Source of the DNA: Dialister sp. UBA7295
GTDB lineage: Bacteria > Bacillota > Negativicutes > Veillonellales > Dialisteraceae
NCBI GenBank assembly: GCA_002471975.1
Contig: DKQZ01000023.1
Span: 1-21,719 of the forward strand
Length of the DNA: 21,719 nucleotides
Direction of reading: 5' to 3'
How positions within the stretch are numbered: position 1 is the first letter of the stretch; each line of letters starts with the position of its first letter. The position numbers and the translations under genes were made by a program. Positions 14,551-21,301 of this stretch are shown piece after piece. The notes under the pieces were generated by a model that worked only from the letters and a program-made list of their open reading frames with translations, did no database searches and was not told the DNA's origin.

Positions 14551-14586
14551 AAAAAAGGTGCGCATCTCACCGGATGCTCACCTTTT
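14551..14586 (-). terminator. Intrinsic terminator after the small secreted protein
   Basis: The stem AAAAAGGTG-C-GCATC pairs with GATGC-T-CACCTTTTT around TCACCG. It lies about 20 bp beyond the stop codon at 14605. A and T tracts on both sides make it potentially bidirectional. Confidence 0.85.
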
Positions 14587-14604
14587 TCATTTGCCATTCA
14601 ATTG

Positions 14605-15174
14605 TCACTTCTGAGCGGAATCCGCTTCTGCTGCCATCATTTCAGAAGGTCCATTTTTTGCCATCGGTACGTACCGTCTCGGCAGGGGCACATAGGTAAA
14701 ATCCTCCGGCGAGAGGCGGAAAGCGGTTTCCGACTGATTACCCCGAATAGAATAACGGCCATTTGACTGCCGCCGGGTGAAGGAAATGGTATTTTTCCTG
14801 AATTCAATGGACGTGGTAAAGCCATCTCCATTTCCTTCATAGGTATACCGCCCGGTCCTGCGGGCGAGGAAACTGGTATCTCCGAAAGGTTTTCCCGGTC
14901 CACGGCGGAAAGACATGCGCACGATGATATCTCCTCCTGAAGCCGGAGCCACACGGATCAGGGTATAGGTACCTTTCGGATAGGACTTGGCGAAATCCTT
15001 ATTTCCATAGAGACCGCTCACCAGCTCCGCTTCCATTTCATTTCGACCGTTTAAAATATAAGGCCGGATCCAGGGAGCCGGAGGCATCATGGCCTTTACC
15101 TCTTCTGCACCCAGGGCAGAAAGAGGAAATACGCAGGAAAGAGCCAAAATGGCAGTCAGGATTTTTCGTTTCAT
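14605..15174 (-). CDS. Small secreted protein of unknown function
   Basis: A 189-residue protein with a clear signal peptide: MKRK, a hydrophobic core at about 5-20, and likely cleavage after LGA (residue 23). The mature part is beta-rich: GTYTLIRVAP, IIVRMSFRRG, RTGRYTYEGN, FTTSIEFRKNTISFTRR. This strand-turn pattern suggests a small beta-barrel or sandwich of the lipocalin-like kind, but no family signature is certain. The tail PLPRRYVPMAKNG... is proline- and basic-rich. The ATG at 15174 has AAAGGAG 8 nt upstream; a GTG three codons earlier is too close to that site. It is monocistronic, with its own terminator. Export is inferred from the signal peptide; function unknown. Confidence 0.8.
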   Translation of the reverse strand: MKRKILTAILALSCVFPLSALGAEEVKAMMPPAPWIRPYILNGRNEMEAELVSGLYGNKDFAKSYPKGTYTLIRVAPASGGDIIVRMSFRRGPGKPFGDTSFLARRTGRYTYEGNGDGFTTSIEFRKNTISFTRRQSNGRYSIRGNQSETAFRLSPEDFTYVPLPRRYVPMAKNGPSEMMAAEADSAQK

Positions 15175-15193
15175 CGGAATCACTCCTTTCGAG

Positions 15194-15621
15194 TTATCAG
15201 TGATCAGTTCGCAGTTAGCAGCGGCCCGGCTTCAGGATGGAAAACCTGTCGCGCAGGATAGTTTTAAACAGGTAATGGGCAAGCAGGTGGGCAGCCGAAA
15301 ATCCATCAATGTGGAGAAACCGGACATTGTGGTTAATAGTTAATCAAGTGGGCAGCCGGGAATCCATCAATGTAGGAAAACTGGACATTAGGGTTAATAG
15401 TTAATCAGGTGGGCAGCCGGGAATCCATCAATGTAGGAAAACCGGACATTAGGGTTAATAGTTAATCAGGTGGGCAGCCGGGAATCCATCAATGTAGGAA
15501 AACCGGACATTGGGGTTAATGGTTAATAGGTCCCATTCCCAGCCCGGATGGGCTGCGTGACACAAAAGTCCCATCGCCCGCCCAGGCACAATGCAGCTGA
15601 TCGCTAAGAACTGTTAACCGA
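15194..15621. repeat. Dispersed element with four exact 61-bp units (copy 3)
   Basis: Units begin with AATCCATCAATG at 15300, 15361, 15422 and 15483, an exact 61-bp period. The consensus continues GTAGGAAAACCGGACATTA, then GGGTTAATAGTTAATCAGG and TGGGCAGCCGGG. Within each unit AATGT and ACATT form an inverted repeat around 11 nt. The left end is GTTATCAGTGATCAGTTCGC; the right end has CCCATCGCCCGCC, CACAATGCAGCTGATC and CTGTTAAC. Ends and unit match copies at 6117-6340 and 11976-12302. No gene is present. Confidence 0.85.
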
Positions 15622-15734
15622 TCCCTTTCGTCAGTCAGCCGCACAGGTGCCGGCTGCGATAATCACCTGCCCGCTTCGCTCGCCGCCCCCTAGCCAGGAG
15701 GCAGGTGATTTTCAGCACACACGGGCTTTTTTAC

Positions 15735-15925
15735 ATTCGCCTGTGCACATTCCCCATATAAAATTCGTGCCGCATCATCGGCGCACCTTCCCGAAATCCC
15801 AAATCCGAAGTCCGAATTCCGTTTTTCCCCGCCTGGGTACATTCCCATATATATTCTGCGGCCATCAGGCCGCTACCTCCCCGACCACCCCGATACCCCG
15901 ACAATCCCGATTCAAAAGCTGCTCC
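15735..15925 (-). terminator. Double variable-stem hairpin element after the YjbR-EVE gene
   Basis: Two members of the dispersed hairpin family lie in tandem. The first is GTGCCG / CGGCGCAC around CATCAT (15767-15785), with TTCCCGAAATCCC and then 7-bp units of AAGTCCG type. The second is GCGGCC / GGCCGC with loop ATCA (15858-15873), followed by spaced CCCGA units ending in GATTCAAAAG. On the minus strand both hairpins run into AT-rich tracts, and they lie directly beyond the stop of the gene at 15962. Confidence 0.65.
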
Positions 15926-15961
15926 CGGGAAAGCTAACTGCTAACTGCTGACAGCTAACGG

Positions 15962-17023
15962 CTATTCGAACTCCACCCGTCCCGTCACTTTCATGGCACT
16001 CCGTATATTCGTGATGCCCTGTTTTTCGAGCCAGGACCTGGGGTATTTCTCCGGTTCAAAAATCCGGAGGAGGCGGATTTTCATTTCTTTTGTTACTTTC
16101 TGTTTTCCATGGCCTTCCAGATCGCAGGGGATATCGGTTTCGGTGACGAGACATTTGTAGCAGATGGCGGCCACCGGTTTTGTAATGTAGATGTAGACGA
16201 GATCGCCTTTTTTCACATGGGTCCGCTGGTTCCAGAGGATTTCCGGTTCTTTCCGGAAGGCAGCGCCTACGTCGAAATAGTAGTAATTGGCCGGAATGAT
16301 CCAGGTTTCCGGTCCTTCCTTTTCAGGGACGGCCTTGGGCGACCTCCCCTTTCGCCCGCTGACGAGACGGTAGCTTTCAGAGACGAGGGTATGGAGGGTT
16401 TCATCAGATACCGTATCGTCCAGAAGGATACTCACCCAGTATTTCTTATTCATGTGGTACGTAGGAAACAGGCCGTCCATTTCAAGCGCCTTTTTCATCG
16501 TTTCGGGGCTGAGCTTACTATTGATGATATCTGTCTTTCCTTCCCCTTCCGTCACCTTTTTCCGCGGAAGGTACATGACGATGCCGAACCATTTGTCACT
16601 TTCCGGATGGCGGAAGACGCCGTATTCCTCCAGACTTTTCCAGGGAAATTCCACTTTCACCCCATAGGTCTTCTGGATCCACACAGCCAGACGATTCGCC
16701 TGGGGCTCGGTGAAAACGTCTTCTTCGAAGCATTGTTCCCGGATTTCCTCCAGAAGTTCACAGTACTTCTCTCTCACTTCGGACACAAAGGCCCCATCCA
16801 TGGTTTCGATGCGGATATTTCCATATTCTTCCCCCGAAAAGGTCTCGAAAACTTTTCCCTCGATTTCTCCCTCTTCGGAAATATGGAGCTCCGCGCAGAA
16901 ATCGCCCTCCATAAACTCCCGCCGGAGGAAATAGCCGCCCTCTTCCCTCACAAATCCGAAAGAAAGAAGCTTTTCAAAATCCGGGTGATGACGGTGGAAG
17001 ATTTTACTTTCGATATCAAGCAT
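15962..17023 (-). CDS. MmcQ/YjbR-family protein fused to an EVE-like domain
   Basis: A 353-residue cytoplasmic protein with three parts. Residues 1-100 are an acidic alpha/beta segment (FGFVREEGGYFLRREF near 22-37). Residues about 110-225 are an MmcQ/YjbR fold (DUF419-type, a double-wing DNA-binding-like domain). It is recognised by VWIQKTYGVKVEFPW, KWFGIVMYLPRKKV, DIINSKLSPETMKKAL and KKYWVSILLDDTVSD. Residues about 239-353 look like an EVE/PUA-type domain. WIIPANYYYFDVGAAF starts it, KKGDLVYIYI is the GD-V-Y-I strand, and a C-terminal helical part follows. EVE domains in other proteins read modified bases. ATG 17023 has GAGTG upstream. The EVE call is from pattern only. Role unknown; a nucleic-acid-sensing protein is plausible. 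Confidence 0.8.
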   Translation of the reverse strand: MLDIESKIFHRHHPDFEKLLSFGFVREEGGYFLRREFMEGDFCAELHISEEGEIEGKVFETFSGEEYGNIRIETMDGAFVSEVREKYCELLEEIREQCFEEDVFTEPQANRLAVWIQKTYGVKVEFPWKSLEEYGVFRHPESDKWFGIVMYLPRKKVTEGEGKTDIINSKLSPETMKKALEMDGLFPTYHMNKKYWVSILLDDTVSDETLHTLVSESYRLVSGRKGRSPKAVPEKEGPETWIIPANYYYFDVGAAFRKEPEILWNQRTHVKKGDLVYIYITKPVAAICYKCLVTETDIPCDLEGHGKQKVTKEMKIRLLRIFEPEKYPRSWLEKQGITNIRSAMKVTGRVEFE

Positions 17024-17079
17024 GGAAATCACTCATTTCAGGACTACATGTTGTATATGATTTATTTTTAGGAACACCT

Positions 17080-17120
17080 CTATTCCGCAAAATTGAAAAA
17101 TTTTCATTTTTGCGGAATAG
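17080..17120. repeat. Solitary 41-bp near-perfect palindrome
   Basis: Outer arms CTATTCCGCAAAA (17080-17092) and TTTTGCGGAATAG (17108-17120), inner arms TGAAAA and TTTTCA, one T-T mismatch on each side and a single central A. It starts 57 bp upstream of the YjbR-EVE start codon. On the plus strand it runs into ATTTTTT, so it could also terminate plus-strand transcripts. It has the TATT...A-tract...T-tract...AATA look of the ATPase-linked palindromes but no ATPase gene beside it. Confidence 0.7.
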
Positions 17121-17126
17121 ATTTTT

Positions 17127-17494
17127 TAGTTTTTAGTGCTTAGTTTTTAGTGCTTAGTGATTGGAATACATTTGCAGGCCCGGGCTGTCTGCCGGAATAG
17201 AGCGCTGCGCTTTCTCCGTTTACCGCGCGGGGCCGGGAATACAGATAGTCTCTCGTTTGGAAATACAGGTCCCAGTGCGGCCGGGAATACAGGTACAGGC
17301 CGCAAGTGCAGAGTCATCGCCTGTGTAAAATCAACTTCAGCACAAGTGCGGGCCAAAGGCCGTGCGCGAAGCGCACTATATCAATTGGTTCACGAAGTGA
17401 ACCATATCCTTCCCGACTCCCGATAGTCCCGATTCTCCCGACAACCCCGATTCAAAAGTGGTTCGGTCTTAAAGTTCCCCCTGGAAAACGGTCA
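17127..17494. other. Gene-free region with short repeats and hairpins after rarA
   Basis: No gene is seen. TAGTTTTTAGTGCT is duplicated head to tail (17127-17154). A GGAATACAGGTA-like word recurs at 17163, 17235, 17259 and 17284. Two stable hairpins lie at 17362-17376 (GTGCGC/GCGCAC) and 17386-17404 (TGGTTCAC/GTGAACCA), followed by ATCCTTCCCGA and spaced CCCGA units ending in GATTCAAAAG (to about 17458). The last two hairpins belong to the dispersed hairpin family and probably end rarA transcription on the minus strand. Confidence 0.6.
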
Positions 17495-18823
17495 TTATTT
17501 CTCATTCTCATGCTCCTTCTTCCACTTCTTGATCCTTGCCAGCCGTTCTTTCAGTGTTCCTTCGAGGCCCATCCCCGCGGGCTGATAGTATTCCCTCCCC
17601 AGGAGGGAATCGGGGAGGCACTGCATAGAGGTCAGTTTTTCTTCCGTATCGTGGGCATATTGATAGCCTTTCCCGTAGCCCAGGTCTTTCATGAGCTTTG
17701 TGACGCCGTTTCGTATATTCATGGGTACCGGTTCGGCCAGGTGTTTGACGGCATCCCGTTTGGCGCTTTCATAGGCCACATAGGCAGCATTGGATTTGGG
17801 GGCAAGGCTCATATAAATAACGGCTTCCGAAAGATTAGCGGAGCATTCCGGCATTCCGATGAAATGGCAGGCCTGATAGGCAGAAACAGCCACTTCCAAA
17901 GCTTGGGGATCGGCCAAACCTATATCTTCGCTGGCAAAACGGACGACCCTTCTGGCTACATATAAGGGATCTTCGCCCCCTTCCAGCATTCGGGCCAGCC
18001 AGTAAACCGCCGCATCGGGGTCGGAATTCCTCATGGATTTATGGAGGGCAGAAATAATATTATAGTGTTCTTCCCCGTTTTTATCGTAGAGGAGGGATTT
18101 CTTCGACGTGCACTGTTCCAGTATTTCCTCCGTGATTTCGATGGTGCCGTCTTTTTTGACGTTTCCGTTCAGCACCACCATTTCCAGGGTGGAAAGGGCC
18201 GTCCTCGCATCGCCATTGGCAAAAACAGCGATGGCTCGGATCATGTCGCCCGACATGGAAATATTTTCATTTCCAAAACCTCTCGGATCCGACAGGGCAT
18301 GGCGGAGAAGGCCCGTGAGGTCTTCTTCGGTCAGTCCTTTCAGTACGAATACTTTGCACCGCGAGAGGAGTGCGCTGTTGATCTCAAAGGACGGATTTTC
18401 CGTGGTCGCCCCGATGAGGATAATGCTACCTTTTTCCACGAAGGGCAGGAATGCATCCTGCTGGGATTTATTGAAACGGTGAATTTCGTCCACAAAGACG
18501 ATGGTCCGCATGCCATACTGCCGGTTCCGTTCCGCTTCGTTCATCACGTTCCGAATATCTTTGATGGAACTGTTTACGGCAGAAAAATCGATGAAGGATG
18601 ACTTCGTATGATTGGCGATAATCCGGGCCAGCGTCGTTTTCCCCACACCCGGAGGTCCCCAGAAAATCATGGAGGAAATATTGTCGCTTTCAATCATGCG
18701 GCGAAGCACCTTTCCCGGGCCGAGAAGATGGGTCTGTCCCACATATTCGGCCAGAGACTGGGGCCGGAGCCGGGCCGCCAGAGGCCGGGGAACGGACTGG
18801 GCAAAAAGAGAATTTTCTTCCAT
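17495..18823 (-). CDS. rarA: Replication-associated recombination protein A (RarA/MgsA)
   Basis: A 442-residue AAA+ ATPase of the RarA/MgsA/WRNIP1 family, which acts at stalled replication forks with the clamp-loader and single-strand-binding systems. The N-terminus has PLAARLRPQSLAEYVGQTHLL. Walker A GPPGVGKT is at 56-63, Walker B IVFVDEIHRF at 108-117 and sensor 1 GATTENPSFE at 138-147. The arginine finger is in LLSRCKVF (Arg155). The C-terminal tetramerisation region contains ALHKSMRNSDPDAAVYWLARM and YQACHFIGMPE. ATG 18823 has AAGGTG 7 nt upstream; a GTG three codons earlier is possible. Length and all key motifs are complete. It is monocistronic as far as visible. Confidence 0.97.
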   Translation of the reverse strand: MEENSLFAQSVPRPLAARLRPQSLAEYVGQTHLLGPGKVLRRMIESDNISSMIFWGPPGVGKTTLARIIANHTKSSFIDFSAVNSSIKDIRNVMNEAERNRQYGMRTIVFVDEIHRFNKSQQDAFLPFVEKGSIILIGATTENPSFEINSALLSRCKVFVLKGLTEEDLTGLLRHALSDPRGFGNENISMSGDMIRAIAVFANGDARTALSTLEMVVLNGNVKKDGTIEITEEILEQCTSKKSLLYDKNGEEHYNIISALHKSMRNSDPDAAVYWLARMLEGGEDPLYVARRVVRFASEDIGLADPQALEVAVSAYQACHFIGMPECSANLSEAVIYMSLAPKSNAAYVAYESAKRDAVKHLAEPVPMNIRNGVTKLMKDLGYGKGYQYAHDTEEKLTSMQCLPDSLLGREYYQPAGMGLEGTLKERLARIKKWKKEHENEK

Positions 18824-18872
18824 GGGGATCACCTTGAATTTATGAAATAACCTGTTGAAGCTTTAAGGATAG

Positions 18873-18957
18873 AAACTTTTGAATCGGGAGTGTCGGGGAT
18901 ATCGGGGGTATCGGGGTTGTCGGGAAGGTGGCGGCCTACCGGCCGCTGAATTTTTAT
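18873..18957 (+). repeat. Variable-stem hairpin element between rarA and ATPase 3
   Basis: The stem GCGGCC / GGCCGC around TACC (18931-18946) is followed on the plus strand by TGAATTTTTATGGGG. The left side has spaced CGGGG units preceded by TTTTGAATCGGGA. It continues to GATTTTGCACAGACGGGTTG, the same long flank as at 644-690. No plus-strand gene ends here, so it may be carried along rather than used as a terminator. Confidence 0.65.
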
Positions 18958-19102
18958 GGGGATTTTGCACAGACGGGTTGAAAAACTCTATATTTGACAG
19001 AATCCAGCAAATTGCTGCCATGCTGTATTCCTAAGCAGGTAACAGGAAATCCCACGAGGTTTACTGAGCTTGACTGTGCAACGGATTTCCGTAGAAAATC
19101 AT

Positions 19103-20380
19103 TTATGCTTTGATCGCAGTCAAAGGTACTACATAAACCCCATCCGGTCTTTGATAGGCAGCTGCTGATAAACCGCAAAGCACAATGAGGGAGGATGGTC
19201 CCTTTCCTCCTGCTGATTCTATATTTCCTTTGATTTTCAGCAGGTTTTCTGCTGCCGAATCGATCTGGTTCGCTCCCAGCTTGATTTCGACTGCCGCCCA
19301 GGAACCATCCGGCATTTCGATGACTGCATCGATTTCCTGATTTCTGTAATCCTGGTAGTGATAAAGTTCTCCGCCGAAGCTTTCCGCATAAATGCGAAGG
19401 TCTCTTTCGCAGAGTGCCTCGAAAAGAAATCCGAAGGTTTCCAGGTCTCCGATAAGCTTTTCCGGATTCAGGCCCAGAATGGCAGCAGCAAGGGAGGGAT
19501 CGGCAAAGTGGTGCTTTTCCGCCTGCTTCACCCGGATGGACGAGCGGACCGACGGCGCAAAGGGTCTCTGGTTATCCAGCAGGAAAAGGCGGTTCAATAT
19601 TTCCATATAACTGGTTACCGTATTGATATCCACCTGCTCCCCATCGATGGCTACAATATCCCGGCGAAGGCTCCGACTGGTGGCCGTAGTGCTTTCATTT
19701 CTGGCCAGGGAACGGAGGAGAAGGCGGATTTTTTGTATATCTCTTCTCTTTTCATCAATCCGCTGAATATCCTCGTTCAATATCGCTTCAATATAAGCCT
19801 TTGGCACCAGTCCGGCCGATTCTGCCGGCGTATCCTGATTGCCGGGCCAGCCGCCCCGTATGATCAGTTCTGCCAGGTCACCAAGTTTGACATCTCCCGT
19901 GATTTGAGGAGAAATTGGTTTCCCTTCACAGATTTCTTTCAGAGAAACAGTTCCCGAAGAAATCCCTGCTTCATAAAGAGACATGGGGCGCATGCGGAGC
20001 GTCGCAATCCGTCCCGCGCCACTGTGAAGGATGCCTTTCCTTTGAGGTGTGGCTGAACCGGTGAGAATAAACCGGCCTTTCATTCCGGTCTGATCAACAG
20101 CAAAACGGACCGCATCCCAGAGGGGCGGTACCTCCTGCCATTCATCGATAAGCCGCGGTGAATCACCGGAAAGCACCAGGGACGGATCAATCCGGGCCAG
20201 ATTTCGATTCTGGAAATTTCCTGTCGGATCCCCCAGGAAAATGCTGCTATGGCAGTGCTCCATGGCCGTCCATGTCTTTCCCACCCATTTGGGTCCCTCA
20301 ATGCAGAGCGCTCCCATGGCGCCAAGGCACTCTTCTACTTTCCGATCCACATAGCGGGGTTTATAATTTTTCTGTTTCAT
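19103..20380 (-). CDS. AAA+ ATPase 3 (AAA_14/DUF4143 family, divergent type)
   Basis: A 425-residue ATP-binding protein of the same broad family as the two other ATPases but clearly from another branch. Walker A GPKWVGKT is at 29-36, Walker B RLIDEWQEVP at 76-85 and TGSATPQ at 107-113. The middle (about 230-300) resembles a winged helix (TVTSYMEILNRLFLLDNQRP). In contrast to its relatives, the C-terminal nuclease-like fold is intact: EIDAVIEMPDG (349-359) is followed by WAAVEIKLGA (361-370), giving Glu349, Asp351, Glu365 and Lys367 in a PD-(D/E)XK arrangement. The start is ATG 20380 with AAAGGAGG 7 nt upstream. A promoter and five 23-bp iterons lie immediately upstream. No clear terminator is seen downstream. 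Function unknown. Confidence 0.9.
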   Translation of the reverse strand: MKQKNYKPRYVDRKVEECLGAMGALCIEGPKWVGKTWTAMEHCHSSIFLGDPTGNFQNRNLARIDPSLVLSGDSPRLIDEWQEVPPLWDAVRFAVDQTGMKGRFILTGSATPQRKGILHSGAGRIATLRMRPMSLYEAGISSGTVSLKEICEGKPISPQITGDVKLGDLAELIIRGGWPGNQDTPAESAGLVPKAYIEAILNEDIQRIDEKRRDIQKIRLLLRSLARNESTTATSRSLRRDIVAIDGEQVDINTVTSYMEILNRLFLLDNQRPFAPSVRSSIRVKQAEKHHFADPSLAAAILGLNPEKLIGDLETFGFLFEALCERDLRIYAESFGGELYHYQDYRNQEIDAVIEMPDGSWAAVEIKLGANQIDSAAENLLKIKGNIESAGGKGPSSLIVLCGLSAAAYQRPDGVYVVPLTAIKA

Positions 20381-20399
20381 AGGCCCCTCCTTTTTCTTA

Positions 20400-20428
20400 A
20401 ATATACTCCAATCGGTGAAATTTGTAAA
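20400..20428 (-). promoter_or_regulatory. Promoter of ATPase 3
   Basis: On the minus strand: -35 TTTACA (20423-20428), 17-bp spacer, -10 TATATT (20400-20405). One degenerate iteron (20410-20418) lies in the spacer and four more lie upstream of the -35. The predicted leader is only about 13 nt. Confidence 0.65.
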
Positions 20429-20524
20429 TTTCATTCAGTGATATTTTCGATTTATATTCAGTGAAATTTTGAATTTCCATTCAGTGATTTTTGCACTTTC
20501 TATTCAGTGATATTTTATTATTTC
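20410..20524. repeat. Five 23-bp iterons upstream of ATPase 3
   Basis: ATTCAGTGA starts at 20433, 20456, 20479 and 20502, an exact 23-bp period. A fifth, degenerate copy (AATCGGTGA) is in phase at 20410. Each is followed by an AT-rich tail of the ATATTTTnnATTT type. The array overlaps the promoter of the minus-strand ATPase gene. Confidence 0.85.
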
Positions 20525-20740
20525 AGAACCATATTTTTCATAGCTGCGGCGCCCAAGCATTTACGCTGCCATCCGGGAGCCTCGACAGCTCCGAGACCCC
20601 CTGATACTCCCGATGCAAAGGTCATCGAAGAAGAAAGTTTCCAATAAAAAAGGCGCCTGCATCATTTTAAGGCGCCACCTTCCCGAATTCCCAAATCCGA
20701 AGTCCGCAGTCCGTTTTCTCCCAATTTCCTGTTTATTTCC
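20525..20740. other. Gene-free region with a variable-stem hairpin element
   Basis: No gene is seen. GGCGCC at 20652-20657 pairs with GGCGCC at 20671-20676; on the minus strand it is followed by TTTTTTATTGG. To the right come ACCTTCCCGA and then 7-bp units (AATTCCC, AAATCCG, AAGTCCG, CAGTCCG). At 20578-20620 a CCCGA-type tail without a clear hairpin is present. Confidence 0.6.
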
Positions 20741-20793
20741 TTCCCGAACTCCTGTACAATACAGGTAAGGAGGGCTGATTTCAGAAAGGCGGG

Positions 20794-21228
20794 ATGAATA
20801 TGGAAAATGTACGTGAACTGGCTGAGAAATACCATGCAGAAGGCTGTAACTGCAGTGAATCCGTGGTGAAGACTTTCAATGATGTGCTGGGTCTGGGATT
20901 GCCGGAGATTTCCATCCGCATGGCTTCGGGCTTTGGCGGGGGAATGGGCCGGTCCGGCTGCGCCTGCGGAGCGCTGACGGGGTCCTGTCTCATCATCAGT
21001 GCCCTGGCGGGACGGGTGAGTCCGGAGGAAAAACCGCTCACCGATATTTATCCCTACGTTCATGAATTCCATGACCGATTCAAGAAGAAATTCGGTGCCA
21101 CCTGCTGTCGTGTGCTGAACAGGAAAACCCCGGGGACCCCGGAATTTCACAATCACTGCACCGGGCTCATCATGGATACGGCTGAAATGCTGGATGACTT
21201 CCTGAGAGAAAAAGAGCTCGTGAAATAG
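20794..21228 (+). CDS. C_GCAxxG_C_C family probable redox protein
   Basis: A 144-residue protein of the C_GCAxxG_C_C family (C-GCAxxG-C-C motif), small cysteine-rich proteins thought to have redox or metal roles in anaerobes. The conserved pattern is complete: GCNCSE (17-22), FGGGMGRSGCACGALTG (47-63) containing GCAxxG, then Cys65. TCC is at 103-105 and HCTGL at 121-125. Cysteines are at 18, 20, 56, 58, 65, 104, 105 and 122. AAAGG lies upstream of both ATG 20794 and ATG 20800; either could be used. A possible -10 TACAAT lies at 20755-20760 without a good -35. It is monocistronic with its own terminator. No signal peptide. Exact function unknown. Confidence 0.9.
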   Translation: MNMENVRELAEKYHAEGCNCSESVVKTFNDVLGLGLPEISIRMASGFGGGMGRSGCACGALTGSCLIISALAGRVSPEEKPLTDIYPYVHEFHDRFKKKFGATCCRVLNRKTPGTPEFHNHCTGLIMDTAEMLDDFLREKELVK

Positions 21229-21262
21229 TGGTTAGCCGTTAGTTGTTAGTAATCGAGAGTAC

Positions 21263-21301
21263 AAGGCCTGCATCAGGAATGATGGCAGGCCTTTTGTTTT
21301 T
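21263..21301 (+). terminator. Intrinsic terminator after the C_GCAxxG_C_C gene
   Basis: The stem AAGGCCTGC-ATC pairs with GAT-G-GCAGGCCTT around AGGAAT and is followed by TTGTTTTT. It lies 35 bp beyond the stop codon. Confidence 0.85.

Noticed and set aside
15300..15540. Possible CRISPR array
   Set aside because: The 61-bp units repeat along their whole length, with no unique spacers and no cas genes nearby.
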